The notes under the pieces: model-generated
What the model saw: only the letters and a program-made list of their open reading frames with translations
Told to the model about the DNA's origin: nothing
Database searches by the model: none
Position numbers and translations under genes: made by a program
Source: Pseudomonas abietaniphila
GTDB taxonomy: Bacteria; Pseudomonadota; Gammaproteobacteria; Pseudomonadales; Pseudomonadaceae
Direction: 5' to 3'
Assembly: GCF_900100795.1 (NCBI RefSeq)
Contig: NZ_FNCO01000028.1
Location: 1-47,628, forward strand
DNA length: 47,628 nucleotides
Shown: in pieces, positions 7,883-16,736 of the stretch
Layout: each line of letters opens with the position of its first letter
Numbering within the stretch: position 1 is the stretch's first letter

Positions 7883-10800
7883 CATCGCCTCCCGTTAATG
7901 GCTTGCCGGATATTGCCCTGTGACGAAAGCGACTTCGCCTCGAGCTCGCGGTACTTCTGCGCGGCGATATCGCCGATCTGCTTGCCGAAGGCTTCAAGGC
8001 CCGATGTATCCGAGCTGACCTGCGACGAGCCATCACTGGCGATGCTTATGTAGACGTTTGGGCTTCCGCCAGCACTGCCGGCAGCGACAGGGCCGGCTCC
8101 AGAACCCAGCGGAGTTACGCTGCCACCATTTGCGCCAGTCATCAGATAGGACTTGCCGCCCTGATTGAATAACTCAGGACCGACCTCGTTCACCTGGTAC
8201 AACGAGTTAGGCGCCACATCGCCGCCGGCTGCGCGGCCACCACCGTAGGTGAGCCCAGAGGATGATGAGCCAAGGCTGTAGTCGAAACCCGAACTTGCCC
8301 CGGAACCCGCCGAAGAGCCACCAGCATAAGACCCTGCGGCTGAGGCACCGATACCGAACAGAGTGCTGAGAACCCCCGAGGTAGCCTGCCGCGTAGCGAT
8401 GCGAGCCAGATCAGAGATCACCGATTTGGTGAAGTCACTGAACGACAGCTTGCCGGTTACAGCGAAGTTCGCCACTGCATCTTCCATGTTGGAAAAGGCA
8501 TTCGTGAACAACGTTTTAGTTTGCCCGGCCACGTCCTTTGCGCTGTCGAGGTAGTTTTCCCAAGCGGATGCAGCCCCATTGGTCCAGTCACCCTGAGCAG
8601 CCTGCACATCGGCGTAGTTCTGCTGGATCTGGTCGGTTGCCTTTTTATTGGCATCGGCCAGTGCTTGGGATTTCTGCTCGAACTCCTCGGTCGACATCTT
8701 GCGGGAAGGGTCAGAGCGCTGATTTTCCAAATCCAGCGCCTGCTGGGCGAAGCGGTCCTGCTGGGCATTCAGCTCGGCGTTGAGCGCGTTCTGGCGATCA
8801 CCACGGCCAACGCCCAAGACAGCACGCTGCCCTGCAAGCTCCAAAGCCTTTTGCTGCTGACCCAGTGCCTGGACATACTGGGCGATGTTGTACGTCTGCT
8901 TCTTGACCCGCCCGTCTTCCTCGGTGGCGAGCGCCTGCAAGCGAGAGTCGTAACCTTCCTGGGCTTTGAGGGACTCTGCTTTTGCGTCAGCGATCTTCTG
9001 ATCGATCTGAATGCGCTGCTGCGCAGTGGTCGAAGACTTGTCCCGGAGCGTCTGAAGCGCGGCGATCTCTGCGTCGTAGGCAACGGTTACATCGCCCTTT
9101 TCCTGCTCAACGATCGCGATGCGCTGGCTGCTGTAGGACTCGGCCGATACCAGGCCAGCTTTCTGGGCCGCTTCGAGCTCCTTCTCGATGTTCTGGTAGT
9201 AACCCGTTACCGACTTCAGTTGATTCTGAGCGTCGTTGAAGCCTGTCAGGTCCAGCTGATTGGCCGGCCCCTTCGGGTCCTTTATGTTCGTGTTGATGCC
9301 GTCAAGGAGGGTTTTGTAGGCGCCACCAGAAAAAGACTTTCCGTCAAAATCTACCCCGTCAAGCAGCGGCGACTTCTGCCCGGTTTTCGCCGACTTCTCG
9401 TAAAGCTCGGTGAACTGCGCGTTCAGCTTCTTGATTGCGGCTTCACGCTTCGAAAGCGGGCTCACATTGTCGAGCTGCCGATCCAGATCCTTTTGAACTG
9501 CGATCAGATCTTTGTTGGCATTGACAGTCTCACCTGTGGTTGCCGCCAGAGCCTGGCTTGATGCTTGACGCGCCTTCAGACCTGCCAGCTTCTTCTCAAG
9601 TGCTGCAGTTGAGTCGTCATCGTCACCGGTGCCAAGCCCCAATGCGCTGTTGAGTGTGCTGAGGCCGTTCGACAACGCACCCGCCACTCCTCCCGCTTTT
9701 CTGGTGTCCAAAACGCGCTGAATGATCTCGATCTGCTTACCGAGATCGGGAAAAACCTCCGACCTTACCGCAGCATAGGCATTCGTTATGCTGTTCTTGA
9801 TGTCATCCCAGCCGAGCTCAATGTCTGACAGAGACGCGCGATATTCTTTCAGGCGCTGCTGAGCGTTTTGATTCAGATCGGCACTTAGGAGATCGAGAGC
9901 TTTCTGGGCCTCTCCTTCATCCTCGATGGCCTTGATTGCAAGGTACTGCTCTGATGTGATCAGGCCGTACTGTTCGCTGATTTTTACCGCTGCCTCTGAT
10001 GCAGATGAGCCAATCCCTGCAAGACCTCTGGCTACCTCTGTCGCGCCGGCACCGGTGAACGAGGCAATTGCCGATGCGGCTTCGGTCAGGTTTGCGAGCT
10101 CGCTTCCCGTAACCTTGCCGCTCGCAGCCAAAGCGATCGCGGCATCACGCGCGCCAGCGAAGTTATGGGTCAGAATACCTGCCTGCTTTGCAATCTCTTG
10201 CAGCTGCTGCGCAGAAACGCCGACCGCATTGCCGCCAGCGAAGATTGACTTATTGAAGGCGGAAGCCTCCCGCTCTGCATCCACAAATGCGAACGCTACA
10301 GCCCCCAGCACGGTCGCCAGAGCAGCAGAAGGCAACAGCAGCTTGCCCAGTTGTACGGCAGATGCTCCGGCACCAGCGCCAATCTGGGCAATTGCCCTGG
10401 CGCCGCTGTTGAGGTCACCAGCAGAGATAGCATTTGCCAGCTGGCTAACGTTCTCTTGCGCCTGGCGAGTGCCAAGGTTGAGCTTGTCGAATACGGTCCC
10501 TTCGCCGTTTAGTGCTTTTAGCTTGCCGTTGATTGTTCCAACCGCAGCGGTGTATTTGTCGATGTCGATCTCCCCCGCCTTGTAGGCTTTGGAGAGCGTT
10601 TCGAGATCCTTGTTGTAGTTCGCAGTCGCGGCGCGAGCAGGGCTCAGCTTGTTGAGCAGCTTATCCAGGCCTTCGGTCTGAACACCCGTCGCTGCAGCAG
10701 CACGCTTGGTCGCCTCAGTTTGCTGATCGATTGTAGGGGTCAGCGTGTTGAGGTTTCTTTGAATTGCCGCGAAGTCAGTGACTGACGCCCCGGCTTTATC

Positions 10801-11103
10801 CATAGAGCCAGCGGTATTCGTCACACTGGTGGTAAGGCGCTGGTAATACTCGCTCGCCTCAAGCGAGGCCTTGGCGGTTTCCAAGAGCCGCGCCTTGGCC
10901 TTGTCTGTTTCTTCTGCTGCTTTAGCTTCTGCTGCCGCCAGCTTAGCTGCGGCTGCTGCTGCCTTATCGAAGCCCGCAGACACGTCATCGGCAGCCTTCT
11001 CGGCCTTTACCCCAGCCTGTGTGAGCTTGTCCAAATCCGTGGCGGCTTGCACTGCCTCACCGGACTCGACCTCAATGCCAAGTTGCGCGATGGTTCCAGA
11101 CAT
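7882..11103 (-). CDS. H: Tail tape measure protein
   Basis: 1073-residue tape measure protein that sets tail length and is ejected with DNA. The N-terminal region is a long Ala/Lys/Glu coiled coil. A hydrophobic Gly/Ala stretch lies near residues 245-275 (LLLPSAALATVLGAVAFAF). A lambda gpH-like C-terminal domain follows (WTNGAASAWENYLDSAKDVA, GKLSFSDFTKSVISDLARIA), then a Gly/Ser-rich tail. ATG 11103 has GCGGAG upstream. The gene follows the G/T frameshift pair, as in lambda. Confidence 0.95.
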   Translation of the reverse strand: MSGTIAQLGIEVESGEAVQAATDLDKLTQAGVKAEKAADDVSAGFDKAAAAAAKLAAAEAKAAEETDKAKARLLETAKASLEASEYYQRLTTSVTNTAGSMDKAGASVTDFAAIQRNLNTLTPTIDQQTEATKRAAAATGVQTEGLDKLLNKLSPARAATANYNKDLETLSKAYKAGEIDIDKYTAAVGTINGKLKALNGEGTVFDKLNLGTRQAQENVSQLANAISAGDLNSGARAIAQIGAGAGASAVQLGKLLLPSAALATVLGAVAFAFVDAEREASAFNKSIFAGGNAVGVSAQQLQEIAKQAGILTHNFAGARDAAIALAASGKVTGSELANLTEAASAIASFTGAGATEVARGLAGIGSSASEAAVKISEQYGLITSEQYLAIKAIEDEGEAQKALDLLSADLNQNAQQRLKEYRASLSDIELGWDDIKNSITNAYAAVRSEVFPDLGKQIEIIQRVLDTRKAGGVAGALSNGLSTLNSALGLGTGDDDDSTAALEKKLAGLKARQASSQALAATTGETVNANKDLIAVQKDLDRQLDNVSPLSKREAAIKKLNAQFTELYEKSAKTGQKSPLLDGVDFDGKSFSGGAYKTLLDGINTNIKDPKGPANQLDLTGFNDAQNQLKSVTGYYQNIEKELEAAQKAGLVSAESYSSQRIAIVEQEKGDVTVAYDAEIAALQTLRDKSSTTAQQRIQIDQKIADAKAESLKAQEGYDSRLQALATEEDGRVKKQTYNIAQYVQALGQQQKALELAGQRAVLGVGRGDRQNALNAELNAQQDRFAQQALDLENQRSDPSRKMSTEEFEQKSQALADANKKATDQIQQNYADVQAAQGDWTNGAASAWENYLDSAKDVAGQTKTLFTNAFSNMEDAVANFAVTGKLSFSDFTKSVISDLARIATRQATSGVLSTLFGIGASAAGSYAGGSSAGSGASSGFDYSLGSSSSGLTYGGGRAAGGDVAPNSLYQVNEVGPELFNQGGKSYLMTGANGGSVTPLGSGAGPVAAGSAGGSPNVYISIASDGSSQVSSDTSGLEAFGKQIGDIAAQKYRELEAKSLSSQGNIRQAINGRR

Positions 11104-11113
11104 GAGTGCTCCG

Positions 11114-11416
11114 CTATTTCGATTCGCTCATGACGAGCAACGCCTCAGCCTCCATGACGCGAACGTCCTGGAAGACCTGGCTTCTGTTTTTCTTGGGGAT
11201 GCCGATGAGGGCCATGATCGCCGGGACGGCTGAGTAATCGAGACCTGTGCGCCCAGCCATACCGACGCGCCACTGGGTGCCCAATGCCTCCATGACGACA
11301 AAGGCTGGCCAGTTGTCAGGCAGAACCTCCACTGTCTCGTCGAGGTCTGCTGCCGATATGCCGAATTGGGCGAGCTGATTGGGCGGTGCCACAGGCTCGT
11401 ACAGCGCCTGCGACAC
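11114..11416 (-). CDS. T: Tail assembly chaperone T part (made by -1 frameshift)
   Basis: About 100 residues with the DUF1799-type signature TQWRVGMAGRTGLDY. The frame lacks an ATG (first codon GTG at 11416) and is entered in the -1 frame from G through GGGAAAC at 11431-11425. After slippage the reading is GGG AAA CTG AAA GAG GTG TCG, continuous with this frame. In lambda the gpG-T fusion is an essential tail chaperone that binds the tape measure. The product here is most likely the G-T fusion rather than free T. Confidence 0.88.
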   Translation of the reverse strand: MSQALYEPVAPPNQLAQFGISAADLDETVEVLPDNWPAFVVMEALGTQWRVGMAGRTGLDYSAVPAIMALIGIPKKNRSQVFQDVRVMEAEALLVMSESK

Positions 11417-11421
11417 CTCTT

Positions 11422-11811
11422 TCAGTTTCCCAGGCGGGCTGCGGCGAACGCGTTCTGATACGCCTTAACGATCGCATCGGCTGCGCCGGCCGAGGTTTCA
11501 ACCAAGGCGCGGATAGCTTCAGGCGTGAACTTGTCGTCGAACCCCCAGCCAACCACAAGATCGCTGACCTGCAGAATCTGATGCTCAATATCAGCGTCAG
11601 TGACATCCACGAGGGTGATGTCATCGCCCTTCTCTTTCAGGCGGTCCTGATAGTCCTTGGCAGATTGCTGCCAGCCCGCGAACAGCTTGGCCAATTCCTT
11701 TCGGTCGCGGTATTTGAATTCAAACGACACCTTGTTGAAGGTGCCTCCGACGCGAGGAATGTCCACATCCGCCTTGAACGTGGGGTTCTGGGCAATCTTG
11801 AACTTGGCCAT
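11422..11811 (-). CDS. G: Tail assembly chaperone G
   Basis: 129-residue tail chaperone: MAKFKIAQNPTFKADVDIP, FEFKYRDRKELAKLFAGW. It lies between the major tail protein and the tape measure as in lambda. Its last codons are CTG GGA AAC TGA, which contain the slippery heptamer in the correct phase, so part of the product should extend into T. Highly expressed gpG and scarce gpGT together load the tape measure during tail tube assembly. Confidence 0.92.
   Translation of the reverse strand: MAKFKIAQNPTFKADVDIPRVGGTFNKVSFEFKYRDRKELAKLFAGWQQSAKDYQDRLKEKGDDITLVDVTDADIEHQILQVSDLVVGWGFDDKFTPEAIRALVETSAGAADAIVKAYQNAFAAARLGN
11425..11431 (-). other. Programmed -1 frameshift slippery site GGGAAAC
   Basis: On the minus strand the heptamer is read G GGA AAC in the G frame (X XXY YYZ pattern) and is followed directly by the G stop TGA. 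Slipping by -1 gives GGG AAA and opens the T frame. Lambda uses GGGAAAG at the same place. I did not find an obvious strong downstream pseudoknot by eye. Confidence 0.88.
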
Positions 11812-11820
11812 GCGAATTCC

Positions 11821-12468
11821 TTACGACAGGTAGCGGGTTGGTTCGGATTGCAGGGCGAGGCTGACGGTACGGGTCAGCAGGTTGTTGCGCGATACCGCCG
11901 GCTGCTTGGAGAAAGAGATGAACGCGCCGTAGAGCAGTTGGTCGGTGCCGGGCAGGACCAGCCGCGCTGCTTGCACTTGCTTACCGGCGTCGGCCTTGAG
12001 CAGAACAGCGTTGAACGCCTTGGATGGGTCATCAGCGATGGTCAGCGTCATGCTGGCTGCTGACTTGTCGGTGGGAACCTGCTTGCCCTGGTCGTCCTCG
12101 AGGAAAACCACGTCCAGATAGTTCTGATCGCCGCCCGAGAAAGCCAGGTCAGACACTTGAGGCACTTGAACCCACGTGAGGATCTTTTTCATGCTGCCGA
12201 CACCGCCGCCGGCGGGGAACAGAATCACGTCGCTGGTATCGATGCCTTCCAGCGTGATCGCAGTTGCCGTAGCGGCCTTCACGCGCACCACTTTGTTGTC
12301 CAGCTTGCTCCAGCCGGAGCTGAGCAGAACGATGTCGCCCACCGCAAGGGACGCACCGGTGACGGTAGCCACAGCTTCAGTGGCGTTCGACAGTGCCGAG
12401 AACAGCAGTACAGCGTCGTAAGTCGCCGCAACCTGGTAGTAGCCGCCGTTCGGGAGTTTGTAGCCCAT
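11821..12468 (-). CDS. V: Major tail tube protein
   Basis: 215-residue tail tube subunit at the lambda V position, N-terminal MGYKLPNGGYYQVAATYDAV. The family polymerises into the tail tube around the tape measure. It lacks the C-terminal Ig-like domain seen in lambda gpV, which explains the shorter length. ATG 12468 has GAGGA 8 bases upstream. A terminator-like hairpin lies just before this SD. Confidence 0.88.
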   Translation of the reverse strand: MGYKLPNGGYYQVAATYDAVLLFSALSNATEAVATVTGASLAVGDIVLLSSGWSKLDNKVVRVKAATATAITLEGIDTSDVILFPAGGGVGSMKKILTWVQVPQVSDLAFSGGDQNYLDVVFLEDDQGKQVPTDKSAASMTLTIADDPSKAFNAVLLKADAGKQVQAARLVLPGTDQLLYGAFISFSKQPAVSRNNLLTRTVSLALQSEPTRYLS

Positions 12469-12493
12469 GGGATTTTTCCTCTTTGCAGAAATG

Positions 12494-12517
12494 AAAAACC
12501 CCGCACTTGGCGGGGTT
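12494..12517 (-). terminator. Intrinsic terminator before V
   Basis: Stem AACCCCGC (12497-12504) and GCGGGGTT (12510-12517), loop of 5, then T on the minus strand (12494-12498 as A on plus). It lies between U and V in the middle of the tail operon, so readthrough or antitermination is needed for V and downstream genes. Confidence 0.8.
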
Positions 12518-12539
12518 CAGGGTTTGCCCAATGGGCGGG

Positions 12540-12950
12540 TTAAGCTCGGTCGGCCCGGTACTGAAACGAAGCCGATACGGTGAGTGTGGTGTCATCGACG
12601 ATGGCTGGCCCGGGTTCAACAGGCGTCAGCACCATCACTTCGAAGTCGCCCTGCTTGAGTCTCAGGAATGTCGGAAATAGCTCGTCGAGGTCATCTACCA
12701 GCCCTTCCGCATCGCCGGTGCCGTTGCCCGCCGGAGAAACGATGCTGATCTGGAAAACGCCTGTGTAAACCCGGTCCGTTCCTTCCAGCGTCTGGGTGCC
12801 TGTGCCGGCGGGCAGCGTGAAGGCGCGCAGGTAGGTCTCGTCATCACCAGGGTCGAATGCAACGCCCTGATAGGCGATCCGCAAGCCACGCGATGCTGCC
12901 CAAGCCGAAAGCCGCTGCTCGTAGATGCGGCGAATTAGTTGGTGAGACAT
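12540..12950 (-). CDS. U: Tail terminator protein U
   Basis: 136-residue DUF4128-type protein (MSHQLIRRIYEQRLSAWA, FQISIVSPAG), the lambda gpU counterpart. Such proteins cap the finished tail tube and form the joining interface to the head. It sits in the expected position between the head-tail connector genes and the tail tube gene. Confidence 0.87.
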   Translation of the reverse strand: MSHQLIRRIYEQRLSAWAASRGLRIAYQGVAFDPGDDETYLRAFTLPAGTGTQTLEGTDRVYTGVFQISIVSPAGNGTGDAEGLVDDLDELFPTFLRLKQGDFEVMVLTPVEPGPAIVDDTTLTVSASFQYRADRA

Positions 12951-13058
12951 TTGCCAGCCCTTTAGAATGGGTCCGTGCAGCTAGGGTCGCCCCCGAAAAG
13001 CCGATTAATCACCGGCCTGCTGCACTCCTCAAGTGATTACTCTGTGATGGAGACTGCA

Positions 13059-13605
13059 ATGGAAGAAATCTGGAAGCCAATTCCGAACTTCGAGGGCTAT
13101 TACGATGTTTCATCGTTTGGCCGAATACGCTCTATTGAGAGGATCGTCGGAAATCGCTGGGGAACCAGCAAAGGACGCATCATCCCGGCAAAGATCAAAG
13201 CATTCTCGCGCAACAGTCAGGGGTATTGCGCAGTCCACCTCTACATCGCCCAAAAGATGACGAAGTTTTATGTGCACCGCCTTGTCGCGGCGGCGTTCGT
13301 CGAGAAACGTCGGCGGGCATACCCAGGTCAATCACCTCGACGGTAACAAGGAAAACAATTCAGCCACTAACCTCGAATGGTGTAACGGTTCGGCCAACTG
13401 CATTCATGCGCTAGCGACCGATCTATACGAGTCAGCTCGTGGCGAGGCGATCGGCAGCGCTGTGCTGACCGAGGCAGCAATTATTGAAATCCGCGCTATG
13501 GCCGCATCAGGCCGCTATCACAAAGATATTGCCGAGTTGTTCGGCGTCGGGCGCAAGGCCATTACGAAGATAGTCAACAGACAGCGTTGGAAGCATGTGG
13601 CCTAA
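13059..13605 (+). pseudogene. NUMOD4-HNH homing endonuclease, broken by a one-base frameshift
   Basis: The N-terminal part (MEEIWKPIPNFEGYYDVSSFGRI) is a NUMOD4 DNA-binding module. It leads into the HNH entry HRLVAAAFVE, then the frame fails at AAA 13305-13307. Removing one A rejoins FVE to NVGGHTQVNHLDGNKENNS...NLEW, the HNH core, and the second frame then runs to 13605 with a C-terminal HTH (KDIAELFGVGRKAITKIV). ATG 13059 has GGAG 7 bases upstream. The gene is on the plus strand inside the minus-strand connector genes and is therefore a mobile insertion. It is either inactive or reflects a sequencing error in a short homopolymer. Confidence 0.85.
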
Positions 13606-14258
13606 AGCTTGTTCCGCTCTATTGCTTCAAGCACCAATTGCTGAAATCTTGCAACAGTCACCCTGACCATTCCGTTGGGTGACTGACTGCTGTGACCAAA
13701 TTCCAAAGGTATGGCGTAAGGCAGCGAGTTGGTGATGTAGGCCGTGTCGCCTGCCCTGAACTCAATCGCGCCGTCGACGATGCGCGCGGTGGATTTGCGG
13801 CCGCTCGGGTCGACCTCCTCCGTCGTGGTGTTATCCGGCGAGCCGATGCTGAACATCCAGTTGCCACGAAACCGGCCGCCGATGTAATCCTTGCCGGAAA
13901 CGAGGCCGTTCACGTTGAAATTCTGCACTCGCTCGGCTTTGGTCAGCGGCTTGGCGTACTTCACGCCGCGCTTCAGGTTGCCGTTGCGGGTGAAGTTGCT
14001 CGGCGTCAGCGAGGTGATGACGTTGCGTACTTCGACGTGCTCGTCGTAGGCATCGGCCTCAGCCTTGTTCTTTGCTCGATGCGCCACGTTGGCTGCCCAG
14101 ATCTCAGGGTTACCCACTGGTGACATGCGAATCACGCTGCTGCCGAGTTCGATCACGATCTCTCGCAGGCTAGCGTCGATTGCTTCCTTGGCCTGCTCAG
14201 CGAACTGGGCCAGGCTCAGCGCGAAGCTTCCGGACTGCCCGGCTCCCGCGCGGCTCAT
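13602..14258 (-). CDS. HK97 gp10-like / minor tail (head-tail) protein
   Basis: 218-residue protein with features of the HK97 gp10/lambda Z family of connector proteins: N-terminal amphipathic helices, IELGSSVIRMSPVGNP, and a late block SLPYAIPLEFGHSSQSPNGMVRVTV. It is coupled to the upstream gene by ATGA. Its stop overlaps by three bases the stop of the frameshifted HNH gene coming from the other strand. Confidence 0.82.
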   Translation of the reverse strand: MSRAGAGQSGSFALSLAQFAEQAKEAIDASLREIVIELGSSVIRMSPVGNPEIWAANVAHRAKNKAEADAYDEHVEVRNVITSLTPSNFTRNGNLKRGVKYAKPLTKAERVQNFNVNGLVSGKDYIGGRFRGNWMFSIGSPDNTTTEEVDPSGRKSTARIVDGAIEFRAGDTAYITNSLPYAIPLEFGHSSQSPNGMVRVTVARFQQLVLEAIERNKL

Positions 14259-14623
14259 GACCGCACCTGCAGCTCGTAGAGCAGCGGAGTACCGGCTGGA
14301 TTGATTTCTTTCAGGGGCGGGATGATTGACCAGGTCTTACCCTGGATCACCGCCTTGCTCAGCAGCGTTGGCGGCGCGGTAAGCCCGCTCGCGGCGATCT
14401 TCAATTTCTTATCGCCGACCTTGATCAGGCTGTTGGTCTGGAATTCTTGGCCGGTGAAGTCGAGCAGGATGCCTTGGGCGGTCCGCTCGGTGACTGTGTC
14501 CGGGCCGGTCTTGCCGGTGCCGGGGTCGTATACACCCTTGACCGTGTCGCGGAATGTTACCGGCTGACCGAACTCGGTGATCAGCTCAAGGGCCATCACG
14601 GCCATCTCGTCGTAGAAGGCCAT
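14255..14623 (-). CDS. Head-tail joining / connector protein
   Basis: 122 residues: MAFYDEMAVMALELITEFGQPVTF and GVYDPGTGKTGPDTVTERTAQG, with many short beta segments. This matches small Pseudomonas phage connector proteins that sit between the adaptor and gp10-like genes. ATG 14623 has GGAGCC upstream. The specific role (stopper or adaptor) is inferred from gene order only. Confidence 0.7.
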   Translation of the reverse strand: MAFYDEMAVMALELITEFGQPVTFRDTVKGVYDPGTGKTGPDTVTERTAQGILLDFTGQEFQTNSLIKVGDKKLKIAASGLTAPPTLLSKAVIQGKTWSIIPPLKEINPAGTPLLYELQVRS

Positions 14624-14652
14624 GGTGGCTCCGATTTAGCCGTAGATTATGA

Positions 14653-14850
14653 TCAGCTTTCGTTTTGCCGTAGCAACTTTGGCCATAACACCCGTCGCTC
14701 TTCCAGCATGGCGTTAGCGTAATGCGCGGCTTCGCCTGCCACGTCGATAGCGTCCGCCGGGCCTCTGCTGGATATTCCTGCAATGGCCGCGGCGGCATAG
14801 CGATCCCACGCCTCTAACTCAAGCTGGGACTTTCCTTTCTCTTGCGACAT
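14653..14850 (-). CDS. Small hypothetical protein in the connector region
   Basis: 65-residue protein, MSQEKGKSQLELEAWDRYAAAAIAGI, with an Ala-rich helical stretch. ATG 14850 is preceded by AAGGAG at good spacing; a longer upstream reading lacks an SD. It lies in the head-tail connector cluster and overlaps the end of the DnaT-like connector gene's transcript region only by proximity. Function unknown. Confidence 0.65.
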   Translation of the reverse strand: MSQEKGKSQLELEAWDRYAAAAIAGISSRGPADAIDVAGEAAHYANAMLEERRVLWPKLLRQNES

Positions 14851-14884
14851 AGGGCTCTCCTTTGAATGAGCCCAAAACCTACCA

Positions 14885-15388
14885 TCAGGCCCGCACAGCG
14901 AACAACCCACGTTTCAGAAGATAGTCAGCAAACTGCGTTGCACTCGGCCGATCCGGAGCTGCTGGCAGCAGCCGCGAACTATTACTGGGGATCACGGCGT
15001 ATTCCCGGGTTACTGCCCCTTCGACCCGATCCACGGTGATCGCGCCCTTACGCCTTTCCGGTGGGTCGATGTCATCCGCGTGGATCTCAGCCGCCAAAGC
15101 CATCTGCCCGTATTCTATGCGGGCTGGCAGGTAGTTGTCGGGCTTGATCTCGCAATCTAGCTCGACACCACGTCGAGGCCAGGCCAGAGCCTGATCACTC
15201 GAAGTCTTCCTGCCCTTCCACGTCATGCCATCCATCGCCAAGGCGGCCCGGCGCAGCAATGCTTCCTGCGCCGGCTCGTCTGCCGGGATCGTCACGCCGA
15301 ACTTTCCGGCGTAGATGACCAGATCGGCAGCGCTCGCGTAGCTTTCGGCATCAGGCTTTCCGGTGCCGTCCTCGACGATGAGTGTCAT
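14885..15388 (-). CDS. DnaT-like head-tail adaptor protein
   Basis: 167 residues, MTLIVEDGTGKPDAESYASAADLVIYAGKFG. Phage proteins with this start are annotated as DnaT-like or gp6-like adaptor proteins, and WPRRGVELD is also typical. The location directly after capsid genes supports head completion (adaptor ring on the portal) rather than DNA replication. The DnaT name reflects family similarity only. Confidence 0.78.
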   Translation of the reverse strand: MTLIVEDGTGKPDAESYASAADLVIYAGKFGVTIPADEPAQEALLRRAALAMDGMTWKGRKTSSDQALAWPRRGVELDCEIKPDNYLPARIEYGQMALAAEIHADDIDPPERRKGAITVDRVEGAVTREYAVIPSNSSRLLPAAPDRPSATQFADYLLKRGLFAVRA

Positions 15389-15391
15389 GGG

Positions 15392-15706
15392 TTATTCCGC
15401 TGGGATGAGGGCTTGAAGGTCCGGCTTCAGTGCATTGGCATCATACTCGATGCCCTTGGACGTCAGCCAAGCGCGCAGGTCTTCAACGTTCATTTTCTTC
15501 GGATCGGTTTCAGGACCGGTCTTTTCAGACTTGGCCGACCATTCCGGCTTCAGCTTGGCAGTGGGCGTCTTTTCAGCAGCACCGTCACGGCTGTCCGTAA
15601 CGTTAGCATCAACGATGATCAGACCAGCCTTCTTGGCCTGCGCCTTCACGTCGCCCTCGTAACGGTGGAATGGACCTGGCAGATACCAGACGTTGTTCTC
15701 GCTCAT
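15392..15706 (-). CDS. HeH/LEM-domain structural protein
   Basis: 104 residues. The N-terminus (MSENNVWYLPGPFHRYEGDVKAQAKKAGL) is conserved in Pseudomonas phages, and residues about 72-104 (VEDLRAWLTSKGIEYDANA...DLQALIP) form a helix-extended-helix domain. It is located between the major capsid gene and the adaptor gene, so it is probably a minor head or head-completion protein. The exact role is not known to me. Confidence 0.7.
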   Translation of the reverse strand: MSENNVWYLPGPFHRYEGDVKAQAKKAGLIIVDANVTDSRDGAAEKTPTAKLKPEWSAKSEKTGPETDPKKMNVEDLRAWLTSKGIEYDANALKPDLQALIPAE

Positions 15707-15757
15707 GATTGCATCTCCGCCAAGCCGGGCACACGTCCCGGCTTAGACATCAAAGGG

Positions 15758-16726
15758 TTACTTGGAAGCGTCACCGATCAGGGCAACACCAGCGGTGTCC
15801 TTGATGCTGGTGGCAGTTTTGTCCCAGTTGGTGCCGGTGGCCAGCGCCGCGCTGGAAGGCGACTTGCCGCCGTTCGCGGTGTCCCAGGTGTAGCCCTTCA
15901 GGCCGAGGCCGAAGGTGTAATCGACCTGGATGGTGGTCTCGATACGGGTCTGACCGTTGTTGGTATCGACGTTCGAGATGATGTCGCGGCTGTCATGAAC
16001 CAACGCTGCGCCGGAGGCCAGGCTGAGGATGATTTCCTTGTTCGGCGTGCCGGTCTGGGAAAGCGCCGGAGCATCGGTGACCACGGAGGTCTTACCGAGG
16101 ATGTCCACGACACGAACGTTGCCGGCCAGGAACAAGTTCTGGGCGTTGGCCAGGTTCTGGCCGACCAGCTTATGCCAGGTGCTGCCGGTCATGACCTGAG
16201 CAACCAGGTTCTGACTGGCGTCGCCGAACTTGGCGTGCGAGCTGTTCAGGCCCGCTTGGGTGATGCCAGCAGTTGCCGACACGTCGTTGACTGCGGCGGC
16301 CTGCGCAGTGATCGCAGCAACCAGCGCGGCGATGGCGGTGTTCAGCTGATCCTTGAGCAGGATTTCAGCGAACGCGCGCGACGCCACTTCAATACCTTGA
16401 GCGGTCGGACGCTGCAGCCAGGTCATCTGGGATGGCTCGTAGCGAACCGGGCCGAAACCACCGGCCACCTTCACGGTGGTGTTCTGCAGCTCGGTCAGGT
16501 CGACCGGAGTTACAGCAGCCTGGGCGGCGTAACGGTTCACGCGACGCTGGGCTGCGCCGAGGTTCTGGAAGAACGACTCTTGCAGGAAGTCGCCAGTGAA
16601 GCCATCCGGAGACAGCACGATCGCGCCGTTGCTGGCAGCGTTGAACGCCGCGAGCATTTGATCCAGGGTCTCCAGAGTCGCCGGCATGACGTAATCGTTG
16701 AAGACCTGCATTTGAGACAGGGACAT
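15758..16726 (-). CDS. Major capsid protein
   Basis: 322-residue capsid subunit at the position after the scaffold gene. Conserved features are MSLSQMQVFNDYVMPATLETLDQM and a beta-rich C-terminal half (IETTIQVDYTFGLGLKGYTWD) typical of the HK97-fold domain. Composition is Ala/Thr/Asn-rich and there is no long coiled-coil delta domain, consistent with the separate scaffold gene upstream. Confidence 0.87.
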   Translation of the reverse strand: MSLSQMQVFNDYVMPATLETLDQMLAAFNAASNGAIVLSPDGFTGDFLQESFFQNLGAAQRRVNRYAAQAAVTPVDLTELQNTTVKVAGGFGPVRYEPSQMTWLQRPTAQGIEVASRAFAEILLKDQLNTAIAALVAAITAQAAAVNDVSATAGITQAGLNSSHAKFGDASQNLVAQVMTGSTWHKLVGQNLANAQNLFLAGNVRVVDILGKTSVVTDAPALSQTGTPNKEIILSLASGAALVHDSRDIISNVDTNNGQTRIETTIQVDYTFGLGLKGYTWDTANGGKSPSSAALATGTNWDKTATSIKDTAGVALIGDASK

Positions 16727-16736
16727 GGGTTATTCC

